Assembly: GCF_042654525.1 (NCBI RefSeq)
Contig: NZ_JBHSGP010000005.1
Location: 1 to 64,000, forward strand
Length of the DNA: 64,000 nt
Origin: Geojedonia litorea
Lineage (GTDB): Bacteria > Bacteroidota > Bacteroidia > Flavobacteriales > Flavobacteriaceae
Reading direction: 5' to 3'
The notes below the pieces were generated by a model. That model saw only the letters and a list, made by a program, of their open reading frames with translations, did not search any database and was not told the DNA's origin. This document shows, piece after piece, positions 17,018 to 24,573 of this stretch (its first letter is position 1; each line of letters starts with the position of its first letter). Both the position numbers and the translations under genes were made by a program.

Positions 17018-17112
17018 AATATTTGCATTATGTTGATGGAATTAGAGACCCTAAATCTACACATAGAAAAAGCAAATTAGGAAAACCGAGATTGAGGGAT
17101 CTCGGTTTTTTC
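17018..17112 (+). ncRNA. Candidate small transcript with a 16-codon ORF and terminator
   Basis: A -7-like AATATTTG, an ATG at 17030 opening 16 codons (MLMELETLNLHIEKAN) that stop at 17080, then immediately an 11-bp-stem terminator with U run. The plus strand has no other gene upstream to need this terminator. Promoter match is imperfect. Confidence 0.4.
17082..17112 (+). terminator. Strong plus-strand terminator
   Basis: Arms AAAACCGAGAT and ATCTCGGTTTT (11 bp), loop TGAGGG, then TTTTTTCTTTTT. The minus-side tail is poorer in T, so the plus direction is favoured. Confidence 0.85.
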
Positions 17113-17115
17113 TTT

Positions 17116-17721
17116 TTATACTATTTCAATCTTCCTAAAAGTTAAATTAATTCGTTCGTCGATCACTTTTTTGGTTTTTGGTATTTGATGTAACCAATGA
17201 TGTTGCATTCTGCCTTTCATGACAAGTAAGCTTCCAGGCTCCAATAGTAACTTGTATTTTTCATTAGAAATTACTCTGTGCTTAAAATGGAACCACCTTG
17301 CCTCGCCGAGACTTAAAGAAGCGATAACAGGGTTTTTACCTAATTCTTTTTCGTTATCGGCATGCCAGCCATTACTATCGTTCCCATCTCTATACAGATT
17401 TAAAAGGACCGTAGTAAAGTCATGTTTGGTAATGTTTTCAATATCATTTTTGATTTCTTGAAGTACTTTTATAAATGGCTTTGGCTTCATCTCAATATTG
17501 GAGTAGGAGTAGGTTTGGTTATTTTCACCGTATAAAGCGGTGAGTCGAGGTTGTTTGTGGATTTTTCCAAAAACTTTTATGTTGTCTTGCTGCCATTTTA
17601 CCGTAGTTTTTAAAACTTTGAAATAGTACCTCTCCTTTTCAAATGAATAAAATTCAGGAATATAAATGACTTCGGCATCAGGCAGTATTAAATGCTTTTT
17701 TTCATTTGAAATCCGGTTCAT
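17116..17721 (-). CDS. AlkB-like 2OG-Fe(II) dioxygenase
   Basis: 201 residues from ATG 17721 (MNRISNEKKHL). The longer frame back to 17826 would overlap the divergent dipeptidase gene and is rejected. AlkB proteins oxidatively demethylate alkylated DNA or RNA bases. Iron ligands: HAD in NGWHADNEKEL and the distal His in MQHHWLHQ. The 2-oxoglutarate Arg lies in RINLTFR. The ALYGE and YSYS substrate-side segment is present. Single gene, divergent from the VanX-like gene with 33 bases between. Confidence 0.88.
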   Translation of the reverse strand: MNRISNEKKHLILPDAEVIYIPEFYSFEKERYYFKVLKTTVKWQQDNIKVFGKIHKQPRLTALYGENNQTYSYSNIEMKPKPFIKVLQEIKNDIENITKHDFTTVLLNLYRDGNDSNGWHADNEKELGKNPVIASLSLGEARWFHFKHRVISNEKYKLLLEPGSLLVMKGRMQHHWLHQIPKTKKVIDERINLTFRKIEIV

Positions 17722-17754
17722 AGCTAATTTTTTATCTAAATTAGCCTTTATAAG

Positions 17755-18435
17755 ATGAAGAACAAAATTCTCATATTTAGTCTTGCCGTAATCACTTTTG
17801 CATTTAGTGATTATAAGGAGTTTCAATTACCTAAAGGCTTTGTTTATGCACATGAAGTAATTCCTGATTTAGATGTGGAATTGCGTTATTTTTCTAGTCA
17901 TAATTTTGTGGGTGATACTATTGAAGGTTATAAGGCAAACAAATTAATTATTACTCTAGAAACGGCAAATGCACTTTATAAAGTCCAGAGTGAACTTCAA
18001 CAGCAAAATTTGTGCTTAAAGGTTTATGACGGATACAGACCACAACGAGCAGTAAACCATTTTATAGCATGGGCGAAGGATTTAACTGATACGATTAATA
18101 AACAAGAGTTTTATCCAGAAGTTGACAAACGTTTTTTGTTTAGAGATGGTTATATCGCTTCTCGATCTGGGCATAGTAGAGGCAGTACTTTAGATTTAAC
18201 CATAATTGATGGTATAACGAGCGAGCCTTTGGATATGGGTAGTCCTTACGATTTTTTTGGTGAACAGTCTTGGGTTGCATATGAAGATCTTTCTAATGCT
18301 CAAAAGTTGAACAGGCAGTTATTACAAACAATCATGCTAAAGCATGGATTTAGAAACTATCCTCAAGAGTGGTGGCATTTTACTTTAAGAGATGAGCCAT
18401 TTCCTGATACTTACTTTGATTTTGAGGTAGAGTAG
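17755..18435 (+). CDS. D-Ala-D-Ala dipeptidase (VanX/DdpX-like, M15D)
   Basis: 226 residues. Signal peptide near the N-terminus (LAVITFAFS) suggests periplasmic location. Catalytic Zn site of M15D: H140 and D147 in SGHSRGSTLD, and E205/H208 in EWWHF. YDGYRPQRA is the substrate-binding Arg region. These enzymes cleave D-Ala-D-Ala, for cell-wall dipeptide recycling or, in van clusters, vancomycin resistance. No vanH/vanA genes are near, so recycling is more likely. Confidence 0.9.
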   Translation: MKNKILIFSLAVITFAFSDYKEFQLPKGFVYAHEVIPDLDVELRYFSSHNFVGDTIEGYKANKLIITLETANALYKVQSELQQQNLCLKVYDGYRPQRAVNHFIAWAKDLTDTINKQEFYPEVDKRFLFRDGYIASRSGHSRGSTLDLTIIDGITSEPLDMGSPYDFFGEQSWVAYEDLSNAQKLNRQLLQTIMLKHGFRNYPQEWWHFTLRDEPFPDTYFDFEVE

Positions 18436-18444
18436 TCAAGCTTC

Positions 18445-18798
18445 TTATAAATAGATGTAAGCCCAATACATTAAAACAAATTGTAGTGGAATGCGTAATA
18501 TTAAAATCCATTTCGGTATTCCTGCACCTGCCTTTTTACTTGATAACATATAAAAGTGAACTAGTAAAAACACAATAAGCATCGCAATTATCCCATAAAT
18601 TGCAAAGGTTTTGGAGACCTCAAAACAAAGACCTATGCCTAAGATAATTTCAGATAAACCACTCAAAATTACCAAGGACTTATGATTGGGCAAGTATCTT
18701 GGCATAATTCGTAAATACATTTTTGGCCTTATAAAATGCATTATTCCGGCAAGCACATAAAGTACTGCCATTAGATATAAATGCCAGGAGTTAGTCAT
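18445..18798 (-). CDS. DoxX-like small membrane protein
   Basis: 117 residues, four hydrophobic segments. ...AGIMHFIRP near residue 20 and LEIILGIGL-type helix (here SEIILGIGLCF) match the DoxX/DoxD-like four-helix membrane family. Function of these small forms is not established. It overlaps the upstream CarboxypepD_reg gene by 8 bases, so they are co-transcribed. Confidence 0.75.
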   Translation of the reverse strand: MTNSWHLYLMAVLYVLAGIMHFIRPKMYLRIMPRYLPNHKSLVILSGLSEIILGIGLCFEVSKTFAIYGIIAMLIVFLLVHFYMLSSKKAGAGIPKWILILRIPLQFVLMYWAYIYL

Positions 18799-19768
18799 CT
18801 TTATAAACTCTATAAGTTACACCAACGCCATAATTGTTAAGTCCTGCCCTTAAAAGGCTAGAATCAATAATATTTCCTCTCATAAATTGAATCCATTTAT
18901 TATCATTTAAAAACACGCGTTTAATAAAGGTGCGATTGGTGGAAATTTTATCAGTAAAAGGTAAAAGTGGTCTAAAATTGGTAGGTATTTTGACTACACC
19001 GTTATTTGACTTAATTTCTTTATATTTTTTATTAGGAAGAAGTTTTCCAACCTTGTCGGTATATCCTAAAACTTGAATGGACACAAAAAAGCCATTTGAG
19101 GGTACAAATAAATTATTATTGGATACATCGAGATTAAAATTATCACCATTTCGCTCGGTTGCTCTAAAAACAATATTGTCATAGGTCATAACTTCTCCAG
19201 GAATTCCATTATTGTTTTTGTAAAACTTAACCTTAAACAGTGTTGAAAACGGTTTTTTGTCTGCATTTTTTCGTTTTCGTTTTTCCCAATCTTTAGATTC
19301 TAAAGTAATAGGGAAATGTATGTTGGTGATTTTTGTGAGTTGTTCTTTGGTATTTGGAAAGAACACAGCAATTTCCGATTCTATAGTAGGTAACCAACAA
19401 TGATAATAATCATCATCTAAATAAGGTTTAAGCGTTTCTTCACTAAATTTTCTATCAACCTTTACGTTAATTAAAATTTCATCCAATTCGTCGGCTTGAG
19501 TTTCTAAATAAATAGTGGAGGCTAAATTCTGGGTACTAATTGACAAATCTTTGTACCCAAGTGCAGAGATATGCAAGGAATCAACATCGGGATAAAGCTT
19601 TTTTGAAAAGTAAAACACACCATCGTCATCAGCAAAAATACCATAACCATTACCAAAGGAAACCGTTGCATAAGACACAGGTTTTTGAGATTGACTTTCA
19701 AGTATAGCAGTTTGGGCCACCGCAGTACCTACAAACCAAAAGCAACATATGAGGTTAAGTAATTTAAT
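18791..19768 (-). CDS. CarboxypepD_reg-domain secreted protein with apparent ATT start
   Basis: 325 residues if read from ATT at 19768. The N-terminus then reads IKLLNLICCFWFVGTAVAQ, a textbook signal peptide with AVA-Q cleavage. No ATG, GTG or TTG exists in frame upstream before the stop at 19783. The GTG at 19720 would delete the whole hydrophobic core. Residues after cleavage form a CarboxypepD_reg-like domain (GNGYGIFADDDGVFYF, then LHISALGYKDLSI). The remainder is unassigned. The role is probably at the cell surface or periplasm. Either a rare ATT start or a start-codon lesion. Confidence 0.7.
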   Translation of the reverse strand: MKLLNLICCFWFVGTAVAQTAILESQSQKPVSYATVSFGNGYGIFADDDGVFYFSKKLYPDVDSLHISALGYKDLSISTQNLASTIYLETQADELDEILINVKVDRKFSEETLKPYLDDDYYHCWLPTIESEIAVFFPNTKEQLTKITNIHFPITLESKDWEKRKRKNADKKPFSTLFKVKFYKNNNGIPGEVMTYDNIVFRATERNGDNFNLDVSNNNLFVPSNGFFVSIQVLGYTDKVGKLLPNKKYKEIKSNNGVVKIPTNFRPLLPFTDKISTNRTFIKRVFLNDNKWIQFMRGNIIDSSLLRAGLNNYGVGVTYRVYKDD

Positions 19769-19829
19769 GAGTTCAAAAATTTATTGCTTTAAAGATACAA
19801 CTCTTTGTTTAATGGGTAGGCATAAAAAA

Positions 19830-19857
19830 AACTGCCATCGGTTGAGAAGGCAGTTTT
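19830..19857. terminator. Terminator between the CarboxypepD_reg and DUF6249 genes
   Basis: Stem AACTGCC/GGCAGTT with a 12-base loop and T run on the plus strand, A run before it for the minus strand. It ends the minus-strand DUF6249 gene. Confidence 0.75.
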
Positions 19858-19876
19858 TATGGTTGGTCGGTAACTG

Positions 19877-20221
19877 TTATTCCTTATCTAAATTTTTAGT
19901 CATGTGGAAACCGATAAACAATCCTATACCAGCCATAAAGAAAATAACAGCAGGATAAACCGCATCATTATTTAAAGAGGAATAGGTATCTAATAGTGAA
20001 GCTATAAAAGTTCCCAAACCTATACCCATTAGCAAGAGTGCAAGATTTAAAATTAGTACTTTCCAAATTGGAGCGGTGTGTTCGCGCTTTCCTTTTACAA
20101 AAATACTGGCGTCGGCACCTTTTTCTATTAAGGCAAGGCGTTCCTTATTTCGAGTTGAATAATACAAGTAGGCAATAGCGAATATTGAACCAAAGATGAT
20201 AAAAACTATTAATGCTTCCAT
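19877..20221 (-). CDS. DUF6249 membrane protein, divergent from the ECF sigma gene
   Basis: 114 residues. Membrane segment at the N-terminus (LIVFIIFGSIFAIAYLYY), the conserved NKERLALIEKGAD segment, then two further membrane helices (about 52-72 and 84-105). This matches DUF6249. It is transcribed from a promoter that mirrors the ECF sigma promoter, so it is probably a member of the same regulon and may sense or act at the inner membrane. Exact function unknown. Confidence 0.82.
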   Translation of the reverse strand: MEALIVFIIFGSIFAIAYLYYSTRNKERLALIEKGADASIFVKGKREHTAPIWKVLILNLALLLMGIGLGTFIASLLDTYSSLNNDAVYPAVIFFMAGIGLFIGFHMTKNLDKE

Positions 20222-20267
20222 AACTGTTTGTTTTTAATTGATTAATTTTAATGTGTTTATTGCTTAT

Positions 20268-20294
20268 GACGACAGCTTTTGAAATTAGGTTACA
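20268..20294 (-). promoter_or_regulatory. ECF-type promoter of the DUF6249 gene
   Basis: On the minus strand TGTAACC (20294-20288), 16 bases, then CGTC (20271-20268), part of GTCGTC. An AAC -35 core with a CGTC -10 core is the usual ECF promoter form. Exact mirror of the sigma-gene promoter. Confidence 0.7.
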
Positions 20295-20324
20295 TAATGA
20301 CGTAATTATTTTCTTTATAAAGGT

Positions 20325-20351
20325 TGTAACCCAAATAACAAAGAGGTCGTC
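20325..20351 (+). promoter_or_regulatory. ECF-type autoregulatory promoter of the sigma gene
   Basis: TGTAACC (20325-20331), 16 bases, then CGTC (20348-20351), again inside GTCGTC. It lies 11 bases before the ATG at 20363, so the leader is very short. Confidence 0.7.
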
Positions 20352-20362
20352 TTACTATAAAA

Positions 20363-20950
20363 ATGACCAGCAACGACCAAATAATCATCAATCAAGTTAT
20401 TAGCGGAAATACTAATGCTTTTGCAATTTTAGTAGACCGCTACAAAGATTTGGTATTTACCTTGGCTTTGCGGATGATGAAACATAGGGAAGAAGCCGAA
20501 GAAGTATCTCAAGACACATTTATTAAGGCTTTTAAATCGTTAGATAAGTTTAAAGGAGATTCAAAATTTTCAACGTGGATTTATAAAGTTGCTTATAATT
20601 CATGTTTGGATAAAATTAAAAGTAATAAGCGAAAATACAATGAAGTTGAAATTAATAATCATACAACTAATTATATAAAAACAACCAACAATGCCTTTGA
20701 CGATTTGGTCGAAGAAGAACGAAAACAGGCTATACAGGAGTGTTTAGATCAATTGCCAAGTGATGATAGTTTTTTACTGACCTTATTTTATTTTGAAGAG
20801 CAGTCGTTAGAAGAAATATCATCAATTATAGGGTTAACACCTAACCACGTTAAGGTGAAATTATTTAGAGCCAGAAAAAAGTTGGCGAGTATTTTAAAAG
20901 AACGAATAGAACCAGAACTTATAGAGTATTATGAAAAAGAACACAAATAA
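20363..20950 (+). CDS. ECF-family RNA polymerase sigma factor
   Basis: 195 residues. Region 2 (about 10-80): FAILVDRYKDLVFTLALRMM, EEVSQDTFIKAF, FSTWIYKVAYNSCLD. Region 4 (about 125-180): the LEEISSIIGLTPNHVKVKLFRARKKL helix-turn-helix. It directs RNA polymerase to ECF promoters. The next gene overlaps its end by 20 bases and encodes a membrane protein, the usual sigma/anti-sigma order. The mirror promoters at 20268-20351 suggest autoregulation. Confidence 0.93.
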   Translation: MTSNDQIIINQVISGNTNAFAILVDRYKDLVFTLALRMMKHREEAEEVSQDTFIKAFKSLDKFKGDSKFSTWIYKVAYNSCLDKIKSNKRKYNEVEINNHTTNYIKTTNNAFDDLVEEERKQAIQECLDQLPSDDSFLLTLFYFEEQSLEEISSIIGLTPNHVKVKLFRARKKLASILKERIEPELIEYYEKEHK

Positions 20951-21320
20951 GGATATAGAGTCTTTTGTGGATAAAATGATGAAAGAAGCTCCTTTGGAGT
21001 CACCTTCAGTTGATTTTACTTCAAAAGTAATGCATCAGGTATTGGTTTCATCAACATCCAATGTTACCGCTTATAAACCATTAATTTCAAAGCCTATTTG
21101 GATTTTATTATTAACCCTTACAATTGGCTGGATTGGGTATGTGATGTTTGTAGGAGATACGATTGATGTTAGTTGGTTTGATAATATGAATTTTAATCAA
21201 TTCTCTAGTCTTTTCTCTGGTGTCAAAATCTCTCAAACAACCATGTATACTCTACTTATGTTTGCTGTGATGCTTGGTATTCAAACACCAATATTGAAAC
21301 GTTATTTAGATAGGAGGTAA
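20931..21320 (+). CDS. Probable membrane anti-sigma partner
   Basis: 129 residues. A soluble N-terminal part (about 1-50, DKMMKEAPLESPS) is followed by two membrane segments (about 53-71 and 100-118). No classical ZAS Zn motif is seen. Overlap of 20 bases with the sigma gene and the membrane topology suggest it holds the sigma factor at the inner membrane. This is inference from position, since I cannot assign a domain. Confidence 0.7.
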   Translation: MKKNTNKDIESFVDKMMKEAPLESPSVDFTSKVMHQVLVSSTSNVTAYKPLISKPIWILLLTLTIGWIGYVMFVGDTIDVSWFDNMNFNQFSSLFSGVKISQTTMYTLLMFAVMLGIQTPILKRYLDRR

Positions 21321-21333
21321 ATTAAATACTAAA

Positions 21334-22569
21334 CTAATACCAGCGTTTTTTCTTCTTTTTTGAAGCCTCGCTCTTTCGTCCCTTTTTGTGTTTGCTTCCT
21401 TTCTTTTTATGGACTACCGGTTTAGCTTTAGGATCTAGAGGATAGGGATGTTCATCTTCAACAGGAATTTGAACATTAATAAGGTGTTGAATGGTTTTAA
21501 TATAGGCCTTCTCATCTGCAGAACACAGTGAGTATGCAGTTCCTAAATTTCCAGCGCGACCAGTTCTACCAATGCGGTGAACATAGGTTTCAGGGACGTT
21601 TGGCATATCAAAATTGATAACCGCATCCAATTCATTGATGTCAATGCCACGAGCTGCCACATCTGTAGCGATTAAAATGGATACATAACCGTTTTTAAAC
21701 TTATTTAAAGCCGTTTGCCTATCACTTTGTGATTTGTCTCCATGTAGAGTTTCTACTTTATAACCATTTTTAATTAAGGTTTGTTCAAGCTTGTCAACAC
21801 CAAATTTGGTACGTCTGAAAATAAGTATACTACCTTTTATGGTATTTCTTAAAAGGTGTAAGCAAAGCTCAATTTTATTTCGTTTGGGAACATAATATAA
21901 AATCTGGCTCACATCTTTTGCGGCTGAAGAGGTTGGTGTCACTTCAACACGCTCAGGTGATTTTAAGATATTGTTAGCCAGTTGTTCCACTTTATAAGGC
22001 ATTGTCGCCGAAAATAAGAGGACTTGTTTTTGTTCAGGGCATAACCGTTCAATTTTTTTGACATCGTCAATAAAGCCCATATCTAACATTAAATCGGCTT
22101 CATCTAAAACCAAAATTTCAATATAATCAAGATTTATAATGTCTTGTTTATGTAAATCCAATAAACGACCTGGTGTAGCAATTAAAATATCAACCCCTTT
22201 TTTGAGAATATCAATTTGCGGCTCAATACTTGTGCCACCAAAAATTACTGTTGATCTTAAATTGGTATTTTTACCATAAGCTTTAAAACTGTCACCAATT
22301 TGTACTGCTAATTCCCGTGTTGGGCTTACTACAAGAGCTCTTATTTTTTTTCCTTTTTTTGGAGCATCTTGTTTATCAAACAATAATTGTAATATGGGTA
22401 AGGCGAAAGCTGCTGTTTTTCCAGTACCTGTTTGAGCGGTAGTTAGCACATCTTTTTTTTCAAGTACTAACGGAATCGTTTTCTCTTGAACCAAAGTAGG
22501 TTCTAAATATCCTGCTTCTTCGAGACTTTTTAAAATAGGTTTGTTAAGATTAAGATCTTTAAACAGCAT
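21334..22569 (-). CDS. rhlE: DEAD-box RNA helicase, RhlE type
   Basis: 411 residues. Motifs in order: Q motif region (EPTLVQEKTIP), AQTGTGKT, PTRELAVQ, TPGRLLDL, LDEADLMLD, SAT, then in domain 2 ATDVAARGID and HRIGRTGRAG. A Lys-rich C-terminal tail (about 385-411) likely binds RNA. RNA remodelling in ribosome assembly or mRNA decay. A -7 box TATCTTTG lies at 22586-22593. It converges with the anti-sigma gene with only 13 bases between. Confidence 0.93.
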   Translation of the reverse strand: MLFKDLNLNKPILKSLEEAGYLEPTLVQEKTIPLVLEKKDVLTTAQTGTGKTAAFALPILQLLFDKQDAPKKGKKIRALVVSPTRELAVQIGDSFKAYGKNTNLRSTVIFGGTSIEPQIDILKKGVDILIATPGRLLDLHKQDIINLDYIEILVLDEADLMLDMGFIDDVKKIERLCPEQKQVLLFSATMPYKVEQLANNILKSPERVEVTPTSSAAKDVSQILYYVPKRNKIELCLHLLRNTIKGSILIFRRTKFGVDKLEQTLIKNGYKVETLHGDKSQSDRQTALNKFKNGYVSILIATDVAARGIDINELDAVINFDMPNVPETYVHRIGRTGRAGNLGTAYSLCSADEKAYIKTIQHLINVQIPVEDEHPYPLDPKAKPVVHKKKGSKHKKGRKSEASKKKKKRWY

Positions 22570-22585
22570 GTACTTAAATTTGAAG

Positions 22586-22593
22586 CAAAGATA
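22586..22593 (-). promoter_or_regulatory. -7 box TATCTTTG of the helicase gene
   Basis: Plus-strand CAAAGATA reads TATCTTTG on the minus strand, a match to TAnnTTTG, 17 bases before the ATG. No clear -33 was seen. Confidence 0.5.
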
Positions 22594-22608
22594 TGTTAAA
22601 GTGTTGCA

Positions 22609-23247
22609 TTAGGATTTAAGAAAGGCACTTAATTTTGAGCGTTTTTTAATTGGTAAGGCTTCATTGTTAACTATTGAAGCCAATAATGCTTGGTCTTTTT
22701 CTTTTGAATATAGCAATTTAAAGAAGTCAAAAGTACTCACACTATTGGGTGCTTTTTGAACTAATTCTATAGTATCACCAACAGAAACATAACCTTTTTC
22801 TAACACGCGAACATAGGTGCCTGGATAACCATGAGCAATAAATTCTTTAAGAATTACTTGATTTCCAAATTTCACACCAAGTTTATAGCAAGGTTCTCTG
22901 GGCTGGGTGACCTGAACCAAAGCGGTACCTATTTTGTAAATATCTCCTATATGAATATGCTTTTCATTTAACCCAGTAACGGTCAAATTTTCACCAAACA
23001 TTCCATCGGCCCATTGCAAGTGAGGGTACAAGTTTTTCCAATAGGGATAGTTGTCTGCTGAAAAAAGATAGCAGGCTTTATACTCGCCGCCATGAACCTT
23101 TCGATCTGAAATTTCATCACCTTTAACAGCTTCAGTATCCAGATAGATAGGAAGGTTTATTGGAGATTTGAAAATTCCTGTGGTTATAGTTTTACCATTC
23201 CATTCAATTGATTTTGGTTTGGCAATATTTGTTGAAAGTATTTTCAT
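22609..23247 (-). CDS. MOSC domain protein (YiiM-like)
   Basis: 212 residues from ATG 23247 (MKILSTNIAKP); an ATG five codons upstream is also possible. The MOSC fold shows the KVHGGEYKACYLFS segment, the MFGENLTV motif, and the Cys in REPCYKLGVKFG. MOSC proteins bind molybdenum cofactor or transfer sulfur. YiiM-like members reduce hydroxylated purines such as 6-N-hydroxylaminopurine. Single gene behind the helicase promoter region. Confidence 0.87.
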   Translation of the reverse strand: MKILSTNIAKPKSIEWNGKTITTGIFKSPINLPIYLDTEAVKGDEISDRKVHGGEYKACYLFSADNYPYWKNLYPHLQWADGMFGENLTVTGLNEKHIHIGDIYKIGTALVQVTQPREPCYKLGVKFGNQVILKEFIAHGYPGTYVRVLEKGYVSVGDTIELVQKAPNSVSTFDFFKLLYSKEKDQALLASIVNNEALPIKKRSKLSAFLKS

Positions 23248-23425
23248 TTTGGTGAATTGCATTCAAACTTTTTAATGGTTTTAAAGGTAATTAAATGATG
23301 AAAATCGTAGTGAGATTATGAAACTATTTTTTTAAAATTTATAAAACCGCCTCGTTGGTTTTTACGTAAGTGTTGTTGAGTGCCCCGAATAAGTAATAGT
23401 TATTAATTATTTAAAACAAGATCTT

Positions 23426-24463
23426 ATGAAAAAATTAGCTTTATTCGCGTGCGCCTTTACAGCACTAATCTTTACAAATTGTGATAAAGAACCTGTTGGT
23501 TATGACTCTTCAGATAATTTTGAGAGCAACTTTTCTTTTAACAAACAATCCAACTTAAACGGTACATCTATTTACGTATCATCAAACACTTCTGGTGTTT
23601 TAGGAATTTTTGACATATCTACAGGCATGATGAGTCCAACACTAAAATCAATTAATGTGCCCTATGCCGACGCAGATGGCGTTGAATATGATGGTAACAG
23701 AGACGCTGTTTATCAAGTAAACCGAACCGATAAAAATTTAGTGGCAGTAGCTAATATTTCAAGAACATCAGACGGTGATTTGGTTACTCCTAGTGCGATT
23801 GGACCGTCTAGTTTTACAAACGGACGAGGTTCTGCCTTATATAACAATAAAGTGGTAATTGCAGATGATATCATGCCAGGAAGGTTGGCAAGCTATCATG
23901 TAAACGATGACCAAATAAGTGACTTTAGAAACTATAATGTTGGTTTTAAAGTTTGGGATGTGCAAGTCACAGGAAAAGATCTTTGGGCCATTGAAGACCT
24001 CACTAACATTTTAGCATATTTTCAAAACTTCCATAATGCTAAAAGCGGTGACCTCCCTCCAACGGCTGAAGTAGCAATTGAAGGTTTGGTTAGAACACAT
24101 GGCCTCAATTATGATACTAGTTCGGATACTATGGTTTTAACCGATATAGGTTCAGCTGCTGGAATGCCTAATTCTGCATCAGATGGAGCTTTGATAATAA
24201 TTAAAAACTTTACACAAAAGTTCCATGCAGCTGGCGATGGCGGTATGATTTCATTATCTGACCAAATTAGAATTGCAGGAGATATGACCCAATTGGGAAA
24301 CCCTGTTGATGTGGCTATAAGTAGCTCTAAAGGAGCCATTTTTGTTGCTGAAAGAGCCCAACAAAAACTATTAATATTTGATATTCCGACTGAAAATTGT
24401 AACTGTGCTCCAGTATATTCAACTGCTTTTGCCGGTGCAAGTTCAGTGACTACGGATTTTTAA
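23426..24463 (+). CDS. Lipoprotein with beta-propeller-like repeats, unknown function
   Basis: 345 residues. Signal peptide with lipobox FTNC (Cys about residue 20). The rest has repeated strands such as GTSIYVSSNTSG-LGIFDI and YDGNRDAVYQVNRTDKNLVAV, consistent with an NHL/YncE-like propeller. CNCAP near the end. I cannot assign a named family. Monocistronic with its own terminator. Confidence 0.72.
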   Translation: MKKLALFACAFTALIFTNCDKEPVGYDSSDNFESNFSFNKQSNLNGTSIYVSSNTSGVLGIFDISTGMMSPTLKSINVPYADADGVEYDGNRDAVYQVNRTDKNLVAVANISRTSDGDLVTPSAIGPSSFTNGRGSALYNNKVVIADDIMPGRLASYHVNDDQISDFRNYNVGFKVWDVQVTGKDLWAIEDLTNILAYFQNFHNAKSGDLPPTAEVAIEGLVRTHGLNYDTSSDTMVLTDIGSAAGMPNSASDGALIIIKNFTQKFHAAGDGGMISLSDQIRIAGDMTQLGNPVDVAISSSKGAIFVAERAQQKLLIFDIPTENCNCAPVYSTAFAGASSVTTDF

Positions 24464-24520
24464 TATAACGATGCTATTAATCGAAGTGTTTATGGAATGT
24501 GAACACTTAACCTCGGAAAG

Positions 24521-24550
24521 CCTCCTGCATTATGTTGCAGGAGGTTTTTT
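24521..24550 (+). terminator. Terminator of the lipoprotein gene
   Basis: Perfect 9-bp stem CCTCCTGCA/TGCAGGAGG, 6-base loop, then T6. Confidence 0.92.
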
Positions 24551-24573
24551 GTTCTTTTAAAATGATTGAATAA

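Larger units (their letters stand above)
16747..17115. other. 369-base gene-free region with repeat boxes and an orphan terminator
   Basis: AT-rich. It contains three ATTTCATC boxes (16866, 16887, 16917), a weak -7-like AATATTTG (17018-17025), a 16-codon ORF (17030-17080) and a plus-strand terminator (17082-17112). No other coding potential was seen. Confidence 0.7.

Noticed and set aside
17722..17826. N-terminal extension of the AlkB-like protein to 17826
   Set aside because: It would overlap the divergent dipeptidase gene; the internal ATG 17721 gives a normal AlkB N-terminus.
17755..18435. Vancomycin-resistance vanX gene
   Set aside because: No vanH, vanA or vanRS genes nearby; cell-wall dipeptide recycling is the simpler reading.
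24481..24515. Inverted repeat AAGTGTT / AACACTT before the lipoprotein terminator
   Set aside because: Weak stem without T run; probably part of the 3' untranslated region.
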